Shown here piece after piece: positions 30,693 through 39,805 of a stretch of DNA of 64,000 nucleotides; position 1 is the first letter of the stretch; the number at the start of each line of letters is the position of its first letter. Below the pieces are notes generated by a model. That model was not told where the DNA came from, made no database searches, and saw nothing but the letters and a program-made list of their open reading frames with translations. This stretch comes from Eubacteriales bacterium (GTDB lineage: Bacteria; Bacillota; Clostridia; Oscillospirales; Butyricicoccaceae), in NCBI GenBank assembly GCA_030524205.1, contig JAUNGZ010000005.1:1-64000 (forward strand). Reading direction: 5' to 3'. Made by a program: the position numbers and the translations under genes.

Positions 30693-31904
30693 ATGTATCG
30701 GAAAAAAGAATGTGTGGCAATGCTGCTCGCAGGCGGCCAAGGCAGCCGCCTGTATGTGCTGACGACCAACGTCGCCAAACCCGCGGTGCCGTTCGGCGGC
30801 AAATACCGCATTATTGATTTCCCGCTGTCCAACTGCGTCAACTCCGGCATCGACACGGTCGGCGTTTTGACCCAGTACGAGCCGCACGCGCTCAACGCCT
30901 ACGTCGGCTCGGGCCAGACCTGGGACCTCGACCGCCTGCGCGGCGGCGTGTACATCCTGCCCCCCTACCAGAAGGGCAAGGCGTCCGAGTGGTACAAGGG
31001 CACGGCAAACGCGATTTACCAGAATATCCAGTTTGTGGACGAGTACGACCCCGAGTATGTGCTCATCCTGTCGGGCGACCATATCTACAAGATGAATTAC
31101 AACAAAATGCTCCAGCAGCACAAGGAAACCGGCGCGGACGCGACCATCGCGGTGCTGGACGTTCCGCTGGCCGAGGCCTCCCGCTTCGGCATCATGAACT
31201 GCAAGCCGGACGGCACGATCTACGAGTTCGAGGAGAAGCCCAAGAACCCGAAGTCGACGCTCGCCTCGATGGGCATTTACATCTTCTCGTGGAAAAAGCT
31301 GCGCCAGTATCTGGTCGACGACGAGAACAACAAAAAGTCCTCCAACGACTTTGGCAAGGACATCATCCCGGCTATGCTGGGCAACAACGAAAAGCTCGTC
31401 TCCTACCGGTTCGAGGGCTATTGGAAGGACGTCGGCACGATCGAGAGCCTGTGGGAGGCCAACATGGACCTGCTTTCCCCGCAGTCCGGCCTGAACCTGA
31501 CCGACGACAGCTGGAAGATTTACGGGCGCAACAACGGCGCGCCCCCGCACTTTACCACCAAGGACGCGGTCGTAAAGCACACGCTGGTGTCCGAGGGCTG
31601 CGAGATCGCGGGCGAGGTGTCCGAATCGGTGCTGTTTTCCGACGTTACCATCGCCAAGGGCGCCAAGGTCGAGTATTCGATCCTGATGCCGGGCGCGGTC
31701 GTCGAGGAGGGCGCCACCGTGCGCTATTCGATCGTTGCGGAAAACGCCGTCATCGCCAAGCAGGCCTCTGTCGGCGGCAGCCCGTCCGAAGGGGACGTGG
31801 ATAAGTGGGGCGTGGCGGTCGTGGCCGAGGGCGTGCGCATCGGCCGGGGCGCCAAGCTGGCGGCAAAAGAGATGGCGGATCAGGATCTGCCGGACATGAT
31901 TTGA
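30693..31904 (+). CDS. glgC: Glucose-1-phosphate adenylyltransferase, catalytic subunit
   Basis: GlgC makes ADP-glucose from glucose-1-phosphate and ATP, the controlled step of glycogen synthesis. The 403 residues include [15 protein letters not shown] (pyrophosphorylase loop), [30 protein letters not shown] and FEEKPKNPK, then the left-handed beta-helix domain with [13 protein letters not shown]. The intact GGQGSRL loop marks it as the active partner of the GlgD protein encoded 10 bases downstream. AAAAGGAGAG precedes the ATG. Confidence 0.96.
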   Translation: MYRKKECVAMLLAGGQGSRLYVLTTNVAKPAVPFGGKYRIIDFPLSNCVNSGIDTVGVLTQYEPHALNAYVGSGQTWDLDRLRGGVYILPPYQKGKASEWYKGTANAIYQNIQFVDEYDPEYVLILSGDHIYKMNYNKMLQQHKETGADATIAVLDVPLAEASRFGIMNCKPDGTIYEFEEKPKNPKSTLASMGIYIFSWKKLRQYLVDDENNKKSSNDFGKDIIPAMLGNNEKLVSYRFEGYWKDVGTIESLWEANMDLLSPQSGLNLTDDSWKIYGRNNGAPPHFTTKDAVVKHTLVSEGCEIAGEVSESVLFSDVTIAKGAKVEYSILMPGAVVEEGATVRYSIVAENAVIAKQASVGGSPSEGDVDKWGVAVVAEGVRIGRGAKLAAKEMADQDLPDMI

Positions 31905-31914
31905 GGGGGCGCAA

Positions 31915-33045
31915 ATGATGAACAGTGTTTTAGGCATTATTGTTGCATTTGATAACGATAACGACCTGCGCGAGATCACCGAGCACCGCACGGTCGCGGC
32001 CGTGCCGTGGGGCGGCAGATACCGCATTGTGGACTTTATGCTGTCCAACATGGTCAATTCCGGCATTTACCGTGTCGGCGTTTTGATGAAGGACAAATAC
32101 CAGTCGCTGATCGACCATATCGGCAACGCGAAGGATTGGGACCTGTCCCGCAAGAATTCGGGCGTTACGCTGCTGCCGCCGTATTCCTACTCCAAGAAGG
32201 CCTCGCCCCTTGTCACCGGCGAATACCGCGGCAAGATCGACGCGCTGGCTGGCGCGGTCGACTTTCTGCAGAAAAACCGCGCGGATTACGTTGTGATTGC
32301 GGACGGCGACATCGTCGCCAACATCCCGCTTGACGATGTGATCGACCGCCATGTCAAGTCGGGCGCCGACCTGACGATGGTATGCACCAAAAAGCAGAAG
32401 GATTCGCCCTTCACCACATATGTGGAGCTCAACCGCAAGAAGGAAGCGGTCGATATCCGCGTGGGCGATTCTAACGACGGCAAGTGCAAGCACGCCTCGC
32501 TCGGCGTTTACGTCATGAGCCGCCCGTACCTGATCCATATGCTGTCCGACTGCGTCACGCACAACTGCATCCATTTTGAGCGCGAGTTCCTTTCCCGCGC
32601 CTTGATCGACGGCACGGTCGCCGGCTACCTGTTCAACGAATATGCAATGAAGATTGAGGACACGGCCGACTATTTCCAGTCCAACATGGATATGCTCGAC
32701 AAGGACGTGCGCGGCGAAGTGTTCCTGCGCACCCGCCCCATCCTGACCCGCATCAAGGACGAGGCGCCCGCCTACTACGGCGACAAAGCGGTCGTTGAGG
32801 ACTGCCTGATCGCGGACGGCTGCCATATCGAGGGACACGTGCAGAACAGCGTGCTGTTCCGCGACGTTGTGGTCGGCAAGAGCGCGGACGTCAAGGACTG
32901 CATCATCATGGAGGGCGGCCGTATCCTGTCGGAGGCTTCGCTGCGCCATGTCATCACCGACCGCAACGTCGTTGTGCGCGACGGGCGGACCATGATGGGC
33001 CACGAGAATTACCCGATCACGATCGCCAAAAATTCTACGGTTTAA
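31915..33045 (+). CDS. glgD: GlgD, regulatory subunit of ADP-glucose pyrophosphorylase
   Basis: GlgD is the Firmicutes paralogue of GlgC that boosts or tunes the GlgC/GlgD complex. The 376-residue protein keeps the fold (WGGRYRIVDFMLSNMVNSG, ADGDIVANIP, SLGVYVMS), but the N-terminal nucleotide loop is lost: IIVAFDNDNDLREIT replaces GGQGSRL. It is therefore expected to be inactive or weak alone. The same replacement defines the family in Bacillus and clostridia. GAGGGGG precedes the tandem ATG codons. Confidence 0.94.
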   Translation: MMNSVLGIIVAFDNDNDLREITEHRTVAAVPWGGRYRIVDFMLSNMVNSGIYRVGVLMKDKYQSLIDHIGNAKDWDLSRKNSGVTLLPPYSYSKKASPLVTGEYRGKIDALAGAVDFLQKNRADYVVIADGDIVANIPLDDVIDRHVKSGADLTMVCTKKQKDSPFTTYVELNRKKEAVDIRVGDSNDGKCKHASLGVYVMSRPYLIHMLSDCVTHNCIHFEREFLSRALIDGTVAGYLFNEYAMKIEDTADYFQSNMDMLDKDVRGEVFLRTRPILTRIKDEAPAYYGDKAVVEDCLIADGCHIEGHVQNSVLFRDVVVGKSADVKDCIIMEGGRILSEASLRHVITDRNVVVRDGRTMMGHENYPITIAKNSTV

Positions 33046-33143
33046 CAAAAACTTGCGAAAAACGCAACAAAAGGGCCAAATTGAAGCCGAAAAGTTCGGA
33101 ATGTTCGTTGAAATTCCCTATATTGCGGGAAGGAAGAATCTAG

Positions 33144-33149
33144 TATAAT
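33144..33149 (+). promoter_or_regulatory. Internal promoter -10 before glgA
   Basis: TATAAT lies within AGTATAATG, with TATTGC 17 bases upstream as a weak -35. It would give glgA-glgP their own transcript, starting just before a strong hairpin. Confidence 0.5.
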
Positions 33150-33161
33150 GAAAATACAGGG

Positions 33162-33192
33162 GTGCGGAAGCGGGCAAAACCCGCTTCCGCAC
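33162..33192 (+). promoter_or_regulatory. Strong hairpin in the glgA leader
   Basis: GTGCGGAAGCGGG and CCCGCTTCCGCAC form a perfect 13-bp stem around CAAAA. No T-run follows, so it is more likely an RNA-stabilising or processing structure in the leader than a terminator. Confidence 0.6.
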
Positions 33193-33217
33193 AGCCTACT
33201 GGGGAGGGTCGGCTTTT

Positions 33218-34654
33218 ATGAAAATCATGTATGTCACAAGTGAATGCGCTCCGTTCGTCAAAACCGGCGGTTTGGGCGACGTCGCAGGTTCACTGCCCAA
33301 AGCGCTTGCCGCGAAGGGACATGATGTGCGCGTGTTCTGCCCGCTGTACTCGGCGATCGACCCGGGAACGCGCGAAAAGTTTTACTATCTGAAAAATGCC
33401 TATGTCCGCCTCGGTTGGCGCAACCAGTACTGCGGCATTTTCCGCTATGAGGCGGACGGCGTGACCTATTATTTTATTGACAACGAATATTACTTTGCCC
33501 GCGGTCAGGTCTACGGCGAGTATGACGACGCCGAGCGCTTCGCCTATTATTCCAAGGCTGTGCTCGAGGTGCTGCCCGATCTCGATTGGAAGCCGGACGT
33601 CATCAACTGCAACGACTGGCAGACGGCGCTGGTTCCCGTATATTACAACCTGATGTTCTCCTCGCGCGCCTTCTATGAGAACATCAAAACCGTGTTCACT
33701 ATCCACAATATCCAGTATCAGGGCCAGTACGGCCGCGAGATTCTGGAGTATGTGCTCGGGATCGACGACGCGCACTTCCGTTCCGGCTTTATGTCGATGG
33801 ACGGGGACGTCAACCTGATGAAGGCGGCCATTGTCGCCTCCACGGCGGTGACGACCGTGTCGCCCACCTATGCGGGCGAGATCCAGACCGAATACTACGG
33901 CTACCGCCTCGATTCCGTGCTGCGCATGAACAGCTACAAGCTGCACGGCATCCTGAACGGCATCGACATGGACGCCTTCAATCCGGAAACCGATCCCAAG
34001 CTGTTTAAAAACTACGGCCCGCGCAATCCGCAGGATAAGCAGGTCAACAAGCTCGAGCTTTTGAAGCTCTGCGGCCTTGAGGGAGACGAAAACACGCCGG
34101 TCATCGGCATGGTCACCCGCTTTGTCGACCAGAAGGGCCTCGATCTGATCGAGGCCGTGCTGCACGATATGCTGTCGGACGATATCCGTCTGATCGTTTT
34201 AGGCAAGGGCGACTGGCGCTACGAGCAGATGTTCCTCGAGGCCAAGCGCCGCTACCCGGCCAAAATTTCCGCGTCCATCATGTTCTCGGGCGATCTGGCC
34301 AACCGGATCTACGGCGGCTCGGATATGTTCCTGATGCCGTCCAAGTTCGAGCCCTGCGGCCTTGCCCAGATGATTTCGCTGCGCTACGGCACCATCCCGA
34401 TCGTGCGCGAGACCGGCGGCCTGAAGGACACCGTCCAGCCGTTCGTCGATTACGCCGGCACGGGCAACGGCTTCACGTTCTCAAGCTACAACGCGCATGA
34501 TATGCTGCATGTCATCCGCGAGGCCTGCGGCGTGTTCCGCTACAACAAACCCGCGTGGAAAAAGCTGATGCTGCAAGGCATGAAGTCCGACTTCAGCTGG
34601 GGCAGCTCGGCCGATAAATACATAGAGGTTTACCATTCCGCCTTGGGCTGGTAA
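33218..34654 (+). CDS. glgA: Glycogen synthase (ADP-glucose, GT5)
   Basis: GlgA extends alpha-1,4-glucan chains from ADP-glucose. The 478-residue protein begins MKIMYVTSECAPFVKTGGLGDVAGSLPKAL, in which KTGGLGD (residues 15-21) binds the nucleotide sugar. It has the HNIQYQGQYG motif, TTVSPTYAGEI, GILNGID and the C-terminal PSKFEPCGLAQMISLRYG segment with the conserved glutamate. GGGGAGGG precedes the ATG. It follows glgD after a 172-base gap holding an internal promoter and a hairpin. Confidence 0.96.
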   Translation: MKIMYVTSECAPFVKTGGLGDVAGSLPKALAAKGHDVRVFCPLYSAIDPGTREKFYYLKNAYVRLGWRNQYCGIFRYEADGVTYYFIDNEYYFARGQVYGEYDDAERFAYYSKAVLEVLPDLDWKPDVINCNDWQTALVPVYYNLMFSSRAFYENIKTVFTIHNIQYQGQYGREILEYVLGIDDAHFRSGFMSMDGDVNLMKAAIVASTAVTTVSPTYAGEIQTEYYGYRLDSVLRMNSYKLHGILNGIDMDAFNPETDPKLFKNYGPRNPQDKQVNKLELLKLCGLEGDENTPVIGMVTRFVDQKGLDLIEAVLHDMLSDDIRLIVLGKGDWRYEQMFLEAKRRYPAKISASIMFSGDLANRIYGGSDMFLMPSKFEPCGLAQMISLRYGTIPIVRETGGLKDTVQPFVDYAGTGNGFTFSSYNAHDMLHVIREACGVFRYNKPAWKKLMLQGMKSDFSWGSSADKYIEVYHSALGW

Positions 34655-34695
34655 ATCCCGCAAAACCCAAAACGAGTGAGGAGATAAGAGATACC

Positions 34696-37143
34696 ATGCC
34701 AAAGAACCACTACACCAAGAATGCCCTGAAAGAGGCCATCGCCGGCAAGCTGCAGCGCCATTTCGGCCGCGAAGTCGGAGATGCTTCCAAAGAGCAGGTC
34801 TATGAAGCCTGCGCGCTCGTCGTCCGCGACGCGCTCACCGAGCATATGATCGAGACCCAGAACGAGGTCGAAAAATATGGGGAGCGGCAGGTGCACTACC
34901 TGTGCATGGAATTTCTTGTCGGCCGCAGCCTGCGCAATAACGCATACAATCTGGGCATGCTGCCCCAGCTTACCGAAGCTTTGAAGGATATGGGCTATGA
35001 AATGGCCGATATCTTCGAGGAAGAAGCCGACCCCGGCCTCGGCAACGGCGGTCTGGGCCGTCTGGCGGCCTGCTATATGGACGGCATGGCCACCACGGGC
35101 GTGCGCGGCACCGGCTACTCCATCCGCTACGAGCACGGCATCTTCAAGCAGAAGATCGAGGACGGCCAGCAGGTCGAGCTGCCTGATTCGTGGCTTGCCT
35201 CGGGCGACGTATGGCACATCCCGGCGATGGACGACACCCGCGAGGTGCGCATCGGCGGCACGGTAAACAGCTATTTTGACGAAGCCGGCAAAATGATCGT
35301 CGAATACCACGACTACACCCCGGTGCTGGCCGTGCCGTACGACATGCCGATTTCGGGCTACGATACGGACAATATCGCCTGCCTGCGCCTGTGGGAGGCC
35401 AAAAGCCCGATCGCGCTGGACATGAAGCTGTTTTCCTCCGGCGAGTACCTGAAGGCGCTGGAAAAGCATGCGATGGCCGAGACCATCTCGATGGTGCTCT
35501 ATCCCGAGGATAACCACCGCGAGGGCCAGTCCCTGCGCCTGAAGCAGCAGTATTTCCTCGTGTCCGCCACGATTCAGGATATCTGCGCCAAGCACAAGGC
35601 CAAGTACGGCACGCTTTCTAACTTTGCGCACAAGCACGTGCTGCACATCAACGATACCCACCCGACGCTCGTCATCCCCGAGCTGATGCGCATCCTGATG
35701 GACGAAAACGACATGAGCTGGGAGCAGGCGTGGAACATCGTTTCCCAGTCGGTCGCGTACACCAACCACACCGTCATGCCCGAGGCGCTCGAGTGCTGGC
35801 CGGTTTCGCTCGTCACCGAGCTGATGCCGCGCGTCATGCAGATCATTTTTGAGATCAACGAGCGCTTCTGCAAGGAGCTGTGGGACTTCTTCCCGAACGA
35901 TTTCGACAAGATCTCCAAGCTGGCCATCGTATCGAACGGCACCGTCCGGATGGCGCATCTTGCGATCGCCGGCTCGTTCTCGGTAAACGGCGTTTCCGCC
36001 CTGCACTCCGACATCCTCAAGGAGCGCGTGTTCAAGGATTTCTATACGATCTACCCCGCCAAGTTCCGCAACGTCACCAACGGCATCGCGCACCGCCGCT
36101 GGCTGTGCGAGGCCAACCCGGCGCTCGCCGAGCTGATCGAGGGCAAGATCGGCAAGGGCTACCGCACCCATCCGTCCGAATTGCAGGTGCTCGCCAATTA
36201 CGGCGAGGATAAGGCCCTGCTTCAGCGCCTCGGCGAGATCAAGCGCGCCAACAAGCAGCGCCTTGCCGACTATATCAAGGAGCACAACGGCATCGAGATC
36301 AATATGGACTCGATTTTCGACGTGCAGGCAAAGCGCCTGCATGAGTACAAGCGCCAGATGCTCAACATCCTGCACATTATTTCGCTGTACCACCGGCTGA
36401 AGGACAATCCGAAGATGGATTTCGTGCCGCGCACGTTCATTTTCGGCTCCAAGGCCGCGCCGGGCTACGCGGTGGCCAAAAAGACCATCCAGCTGATCAA
36501 CTCCATTGCGAATATGATCAACAACGATCCCGACATCGGCGATAAGCTCAAGGTCGTGTTCATCGAGGATTACAAGGTATCCTTGGCCGAGATGATCATG
36601 CCGGCGGCTGAGATTTCCGAGCAGATCTCGATTGCGGGCAAGGAAGCCTCGGGCACGGGCAACATGAAATTCATGATGAACGGCGCGCTCACCATCGGCA
36701 CGATGGACGGCGCGAACGTCGAGATTTGTCAGGCCGTGGGTGAGGAGAACATCTTCATCTTCGGCATGGAGACCCCCGAGGCGGAGTCCCTCGCCGCGTC
36801 CGGTTCGTACAACCCGATGCTGATTTATCAGTCGAACCCGGTGATCAAGCGCGTGATGGACCACATGATCGGCGGCTTCGGCGACGGCGTGGACTACACC
36901 GACATCGCCAACCTGCTGCTGCACGGCGGCAACGGCGGCCCGGCGGATAAGTATATGATTTTCAAGGACTTCGACGCATACGCGGCCGCGCAGGAGCGCG
37001 TCGGCCAGATGTATCTGCGGCCGGAGAACTGGAACTATATGTCGCTGATGAACATTGCGAACTCGGGACGCTTTGCGTCCGACCGCTCGGTTGCGGAGTA
37101 CGCGCAGAACATTTGGCGCGTAAAGACAAACTTTGCGTTCTAA
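34696..37143 (+). CDS. glgP: Glycogen/starch phosphorylase
   Basis: GlgP releases glucose-1-phosphate from the ends of glycogen. The 815-residue protein has the GT35 hallmarks: YLCMEFLVGRSLRNN, GLGNGGLGRLAACYMDGMAT, the NDTHP region, FDVQAKRLHEYKRQ, and the PLP-lysine signature EASGTGNMKFMMNGALTIGT near residues 654-673. AGTGAGGAG precedes the ATG. Carrying synthesis and breakdown genes on one cluster is normal in Firmicutes. Confidence 0.97.
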   Translation: MPKNHYTKNALKEAIAGKLQRHFGREVGDASKEQVYEACALVVRDALTEHMIETQNEVEKYGERQVHYLCMEFLVGRSLRNNAYNLGMLPQLTEALKDMGYEMADIFEEEADPGLGNGGLGRLAACYMDGMATTGVRGTGYSIRYEHGIFKQKIEDGQQVELPDSWLASGDVWHIPAMDDTREVRIGGTVNSYFDEAGKMIVEYHDYTPVLAVPYDMPISGYDTDNIACLRLWEAKSPIALDMKLFSSGEYLKALEKHAMAETISMVLYPEDNHREGQSLRLKQQYFLVSATIQDICAKHKAKYGTLSNFAHKHVLHINDTHPTLVIPELMRILMDENDMSWEQAWNIVSQSVAYTNHTVMPEALECWPVSLVTELMPRVMQIIFEINERFCKELWDFFPNDFDKISKLAIVSNGTVRMAHLAIAGSFSVNGVSALHSDILKERVFKDFYTIYPAKFRNVTNGIAHRRWLCEANPALAELIEGKIGKGYRTHPSELQVLANYGEDKALLQRLGEIKRANKQRLADYIKEHNGIEINMDSIFDVQAKRLHEYKRQMLNILHIISLYHRLKDNPKMDFVPRTFIFGSKAAPGYAVAKKTIQLINSIANMINNDPDIGDKLKVVFIEDYKVSLAEMIMPAAEISEQISIAGKEASGTGNMKFMMNGALTIGTMDGANVEICQAVGEENIFIFGMETPEAESLAASGSYNPMLIYQSNPVIKRVMDHMIGGFGDGVDYTDIANLLLHGGNGGPADKYMIFKDFDAYAAAQERVGQMYLRPENWNYMSLMNIANSGRFASDRSVAEYAQNIWRVKTNFAF

Positions 37144-37157
37144 AAAACCATAGAAAA

Positions 37158-37183
37158 AAGGCCGCCCGATCGGGCGGCCTTTC
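37158..37183 (+). terminator. Terminator after glgP
   Basis: AAGGCCGCCCG and CGGGCGGCCTT form a perfect stem around AT and run into TTCT. It closes the glg transcript. Confidence 0.85.
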
Positions 37184-37189
37184 TGCGCG

Positions 37190-37336
37190 TTAGTTTCCTT
37201 GCTTTTTCACATATTCGATCAAAATAGTTTCCACAAGATTGGAAAGATTGCGGTTTTGCTCTTTGGCGAGCACTTTAAGCGCATCAACCAATTCGGGATT
37301 CAGCCGAAAACTGTATACCGGCTTTTCTGCACCCAT
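37190..37336 (-). CDS. Ribbon-helix-helix small regulator (48 residues)
   Basis: An AGGAGGTG site precedes an ATG (minus strand) that opens a 48-codon frame. The product reads KPVYSFRLNPELVDALKVLA then KEQNRNLSNLVETILIEYVK, the pattern of a ribbon-helix-helix DNA-binding protein (short strand, two helices). It is divergent from the Ada-like membrane protein. An inverted repeat (TGTATTAC ... GTAATACA) over the opposing promoter is the likely operator. With the neighbouring gene it forms a small A+T-rich unit set inside the glycogen locus, possibly acquired. Confidence 0.85.
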   Translation of the reverse strand: MGAEKPVYSFRLNPELVDALKVLAKEQNRNLSNLVETILIEYVKKQGN

Positions 37337-37369
37337 ATGCTCACCTCCTATGTTTACATGATAATATAA

Positions 37370-37414
37370 TGTATTACGATATTCAAAGTTTACGTTGAAT
37401 TACAATGTAATACA
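37370..37414. promoter_or_regulatory. Inverted-repeat operator for the RHH protein
   Basis: TGTATTAC (37370-37377) with ATTCAA (37381-37386) is mirrored by TTGAAT (37395-37400) with GTAATACA (37407-37414). The right arm contains the -35 element of the neighbouring gene, so binding would repress it. Confidence 0.65.
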
Positions 37415-37423
37415 GATTATACT
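37395..37423 (+). promoter_or_regulatory. Promoter of the Ada-like membrane protein
   Basis: TTGAAT (37395-37400) and TATACT (37418-37423) with a 17-base spacer lie 20 bases before the start codon. Confidence 0.65.
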
Positions 37424-37443
37424 GTTCATAGCGGGGTGATACT

Positions 37444-37782
37444 ATGAGAGTGAAAAACTGGATGTACGAAATCAGCTGCTGGTGCCGTAAAAATCGTTAT
37501 GGATTATATGCGGCGGCGGCCGCAATGGCACTGTGCCTGTTTGCAGGCTATATGCGGGGCAGCGCGGACGGATATCAACGCGGATATGAGGAAGCGGGAA
37601 AACCGCAGATAAAATATGTGAAAACATATTTGGAGCATACCTACATCGGCAACTATAATAGTGAATTATTTCACAGCTGCTATTGTTCGACTCTGCCTTA
37701 TCCCGATAAACGGATTTATTTTGACGATAGAGAGGTTGCGGTTTCCTTGGGATATAAGCCCTGCCAAAATTGCAACCCTTAG
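37444..37782 (+). CDS. Membrane-anchored protein with Ada-type zinc-binding domain
   Basis: The 112-residue protein has one membrane segment (residues about 20-37, GLYAAAAAMALCLFAGYM) and a C-terminal domain of about 45 residues: YIGNYNSELFHSCYC, KRIYFDDREVAVSLGYKPC, QNCNP. Its four cysteines and the xVGNxxSxxFH...YF.....A...GYxPCxxC pattern match the small Ada-like metal-binding module found in many exported Firmicutes proteins. Here it should face outward. Function is unknown. It is divergent from and probably repressed by the RHH protein. GGGG precedes the ATG. Confidence 0.78.
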   Translation: MRVKNWMYEISCWCRKNRYGLYAAAAAMALCLFAGYMRGSADGYQRGYEEAGKPQIKYVKTYLEHTYIGNYNSELFHSCYCSTLPYPDKRIYFDDREVAVSLGYKPCQNCNP

Positions 37783-37794
37783 TGTACATTCGAT

Positions 37795-37820
37795 AAACGG
37801 CTCCTGATGGGGCCGTTTTT
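37795..37820 (+). terminator. Terminator after the Ada-like gene
   Basis: AAACGGCTCC, TGAT, GGGGCCGTTTTTG forms a stem with a T-run 13 bases after the stop. Confidence 0.8.
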
Positions 37821-37821
37821 G

Positions 37822-37850
37822 TTTACTAATCCGGTGTTTTGTGCTATACT
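37822..37850 (+). promoter_or_regulatory. Promoter of the GH13 gene
   Basis: TTTACT (37822-37827) and TATACT (37845-37850) with a 17-base spacer; the extra TGC before the -10 makes it an extended type. Confidence 0.6.
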
Positions 37851-37883
37851 GTACAAAGAGTTATTATGTTTGGGGGAAATGAA

Positions 37884-39788
37884 TTGAGAACCGTTCCCGA
37901 TTGCTTGTTCCACTCCCGCCACCTTGCCTGCAAAACGCCTTACGGCGCCGTGCCGGCGGGGCAGGCGGTGGTGTTTTCCGCTTATCCGAAGCGCGAGCGC
38001 GGAACCGACTACGTCACGCTCTGGGTCGAGGAGGACGGCTGCGAGCCGCAGGAATTCCCGATGCGGTGGTACGGGCTGGCCGGCGCGCGCGACCGTTACT
38101 GCGCCGAGTTCCGTCCCGATCACCCGGGCCTGTACTGGTACTATTTCACGCTCAACACGCCCGACGGCCCGCGCTATGCTTCGCGCGGCTACGGCGGGCG
38201 CTGTGAAATCCTCGACGCGCCGGGCGATAAATATCAATTAACCGTGTTTGACCCCGCCTACGTCCCGCCGCGTTGGTTCGGCGAGGGGATTTCCTACAAT
38301 ATCTTTCCCGACCGCTTCTGCCGGGACAAAATGCCCGTTCTGCCCGAGGGCGAGGGCGTCGGCCCGCGCGTGCTGCATGAAAACTGGGACGATATCCCGG
38401 TTTACCGGCCGGACGAGAACGGCGAAATCCTTAACAACGATTTCTTCGGCGGGAGCCTGCGCGGCGTGATCAATAAGCTCGATTATCTGGAAAGCCTGCA
38501 CGTGCGCACGATCTACTTCAACCCGATTTTTCAGGCGTACTCCAACCACCGGTACGACACGGGCGACTATAAGCGCATCGACCCGCTGCTCGGAAACGAG
38601 GCGGATTTCAAGGAGCTGTGCGCCAAGGCCAAAAAGCGCGGCATGCGCGTGATTCTGGACGGCGTGTTCAACCATACGGGCTACGACAGCCGGTATTTCA
38701 ACGCGCGCGGCCGGTACGAGGGGCTGGGCGCGCACCAATCCAAGGAGTCGCCGTATTACAGCTGGTTTGATTTTCAGGAGTGGCCGGATAAATACGGCTC
38801 GTGGTGGGGCATTTACACCCTGCCGCAGGTCAACGAGCTTGACGAAAGCTATGTCGATTATATCATCGAAAACGAGGACAGCGTCATCCGCCGCTGGCTG
38901 CGTCTGGGCGCGTCCGGCTGGCGGCTGGACGTGGCGGACGAATTGCCCGACGCCTTCATCGCCCGCTTAAACGCCGCGGCCAAGCGCGAAAAGCCCGACG
39001 CGGTCGTGATCGGCGAGGTCTGGGAGGATGCGTCCAACAAGGTCGCCTATTCCGAGCGCCGCAAGTATTTTCAGGGCGGCGAGCTGGACAGCGTGATGAA
39101 TTATCCGCTGCGCGACGCGATTCTGGGCTTTTTGAACGGCGGCACGGCCGAGCACTTTGCGGAAACGATGGAGTGCCTCCGGGAGAACTACCCGCGCGAC
39201 GTGTTTTACAATTTGATGAACGTCATCGGCACGCACGACACGGCGCGCGCACTGACCCTGCTCGGCGTGGCCGAGGAGGAATGGCGCATGGACCGGGACG
39301 GGCGCGCGCAGTATGCGCTGCCGCCCGAGCGGCTGGAAAGCGCCAAGCGCCGCCTGATGCTCGCCGCCGCGATCCAGTTCACCATGCCCGGCTCGCCGAC
39401 CATCTACTACGGCGACGAGGCCGGCCGGCAGGGGTTTGAGGACCCGTTCAACCGCCGCACCTATCCGTGGGGCGCGGAGGACCGCGACCTGCTGGCCTTT
39501 TACCGCAAGCTGTGCGCCCTGCGCGCGGACAGCGAAACGCTGGCGAGCGGCGAGCTGCGCTTTCTGCACTCGTCCGGCGCGCTGCTGCAATACGAGCGCG
39601 CGAGCGACCATTCCCGCCTGCTGGTGCTGGTCAACCGCGGGCACCGCGTCGAGCGCACCTATGTGGAAACGGTTTACGCGGTCGATATGCTGACCGGCGA
39701 GGAGTTCGACCACGCGGACAGCCGCGGCGTGCGCGTGTCCGTGCCGCCCGAGACCGCCTATATCCTGCGCTGCTTCGGCACGCCGTAA
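37884..39788 (+). CDS. GH13 alpha-glucan hydrolase (neopullulanase/cyclomaltodextrinase type)
   Basis: This ~634-residue enzyme has an N-terminal beta domain of about 130 residues, then the GH13 barrel. The catalytic set is visible: GWRLDVADEL (nucleophile Asp), VVIGEVWED (acid/base Glu) and NVIGTHDTAR (Asp), plus the region I motif GVFNHTGYDS. No signal peptide is present, so it acts in the cytoplasm, where it could trim glycogen or imported maltodextrins alongside glgP. TTG at 37884 fits the GGGGGAA ribosome site better than the ATG at 37866. It lies at the end of the glycogen locus. Confidence 0.92.
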   Translation: MRTVPDCLFHSRHLACKTPYGAVPAGQAVVFSAYPKRERGTDYVTLWVEEDGCEPQEFPMRWYGLAGARDRYCAEFRPDHPGLYWYYFTLNTPDGPRYASRGYGGRCEILDAPGDKYQLTVFDPAYVPPRWFGEGISYNIFPDRFCRDKMPVLPEGEGVGPRVLHENWDDIPVYRPDENGEILNNDFFGGSLRGVINKLDYLESLHVRTIYFNPIFQAYSNHRYDTGDYKRIDPLLGNEADFKELCAKAKKRGMRVILDGVFNHTGYDSRYFNARGRYEGLGAHQSKESPYYSWFDFQEWPDKYGSWWGIYTLPQVNELDESYVDYIIENEDSVIRRWLRLGASGWRLDVADELPDAFIARLNAAAKREKPDAVVIGEVWEDASNKVAYSERRKYFQGGELDSVMNYPLRDAILGFLNGGTAEHFAETMECLRENYPRDVFYNLMNVIGTHDTARALTLLGVAEEEWRMDRDGRAQYALPPERLESAKRRLMLAAAIQFTMPGSPTIYYGDEAGRQGFEDPFNRRTYPWGAEDRDLLAFYRKLCALRADSETLASGELRFLHSSGALLQYERASDHSRLLVLVNRGHRVERTYVETVYAVDMLTGEEFDHADSRGVRVSVPPETAYILRCFGTP

Positions 39789-39805
39789 AAAGGAGCTTTG
39801 ACACA

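Noticed and set aside
33162..33192. glgA leader hairpin considered as a terminator
   Set aside because: No T-run follows and the gene start is close behind, so a leader structure is more likely.
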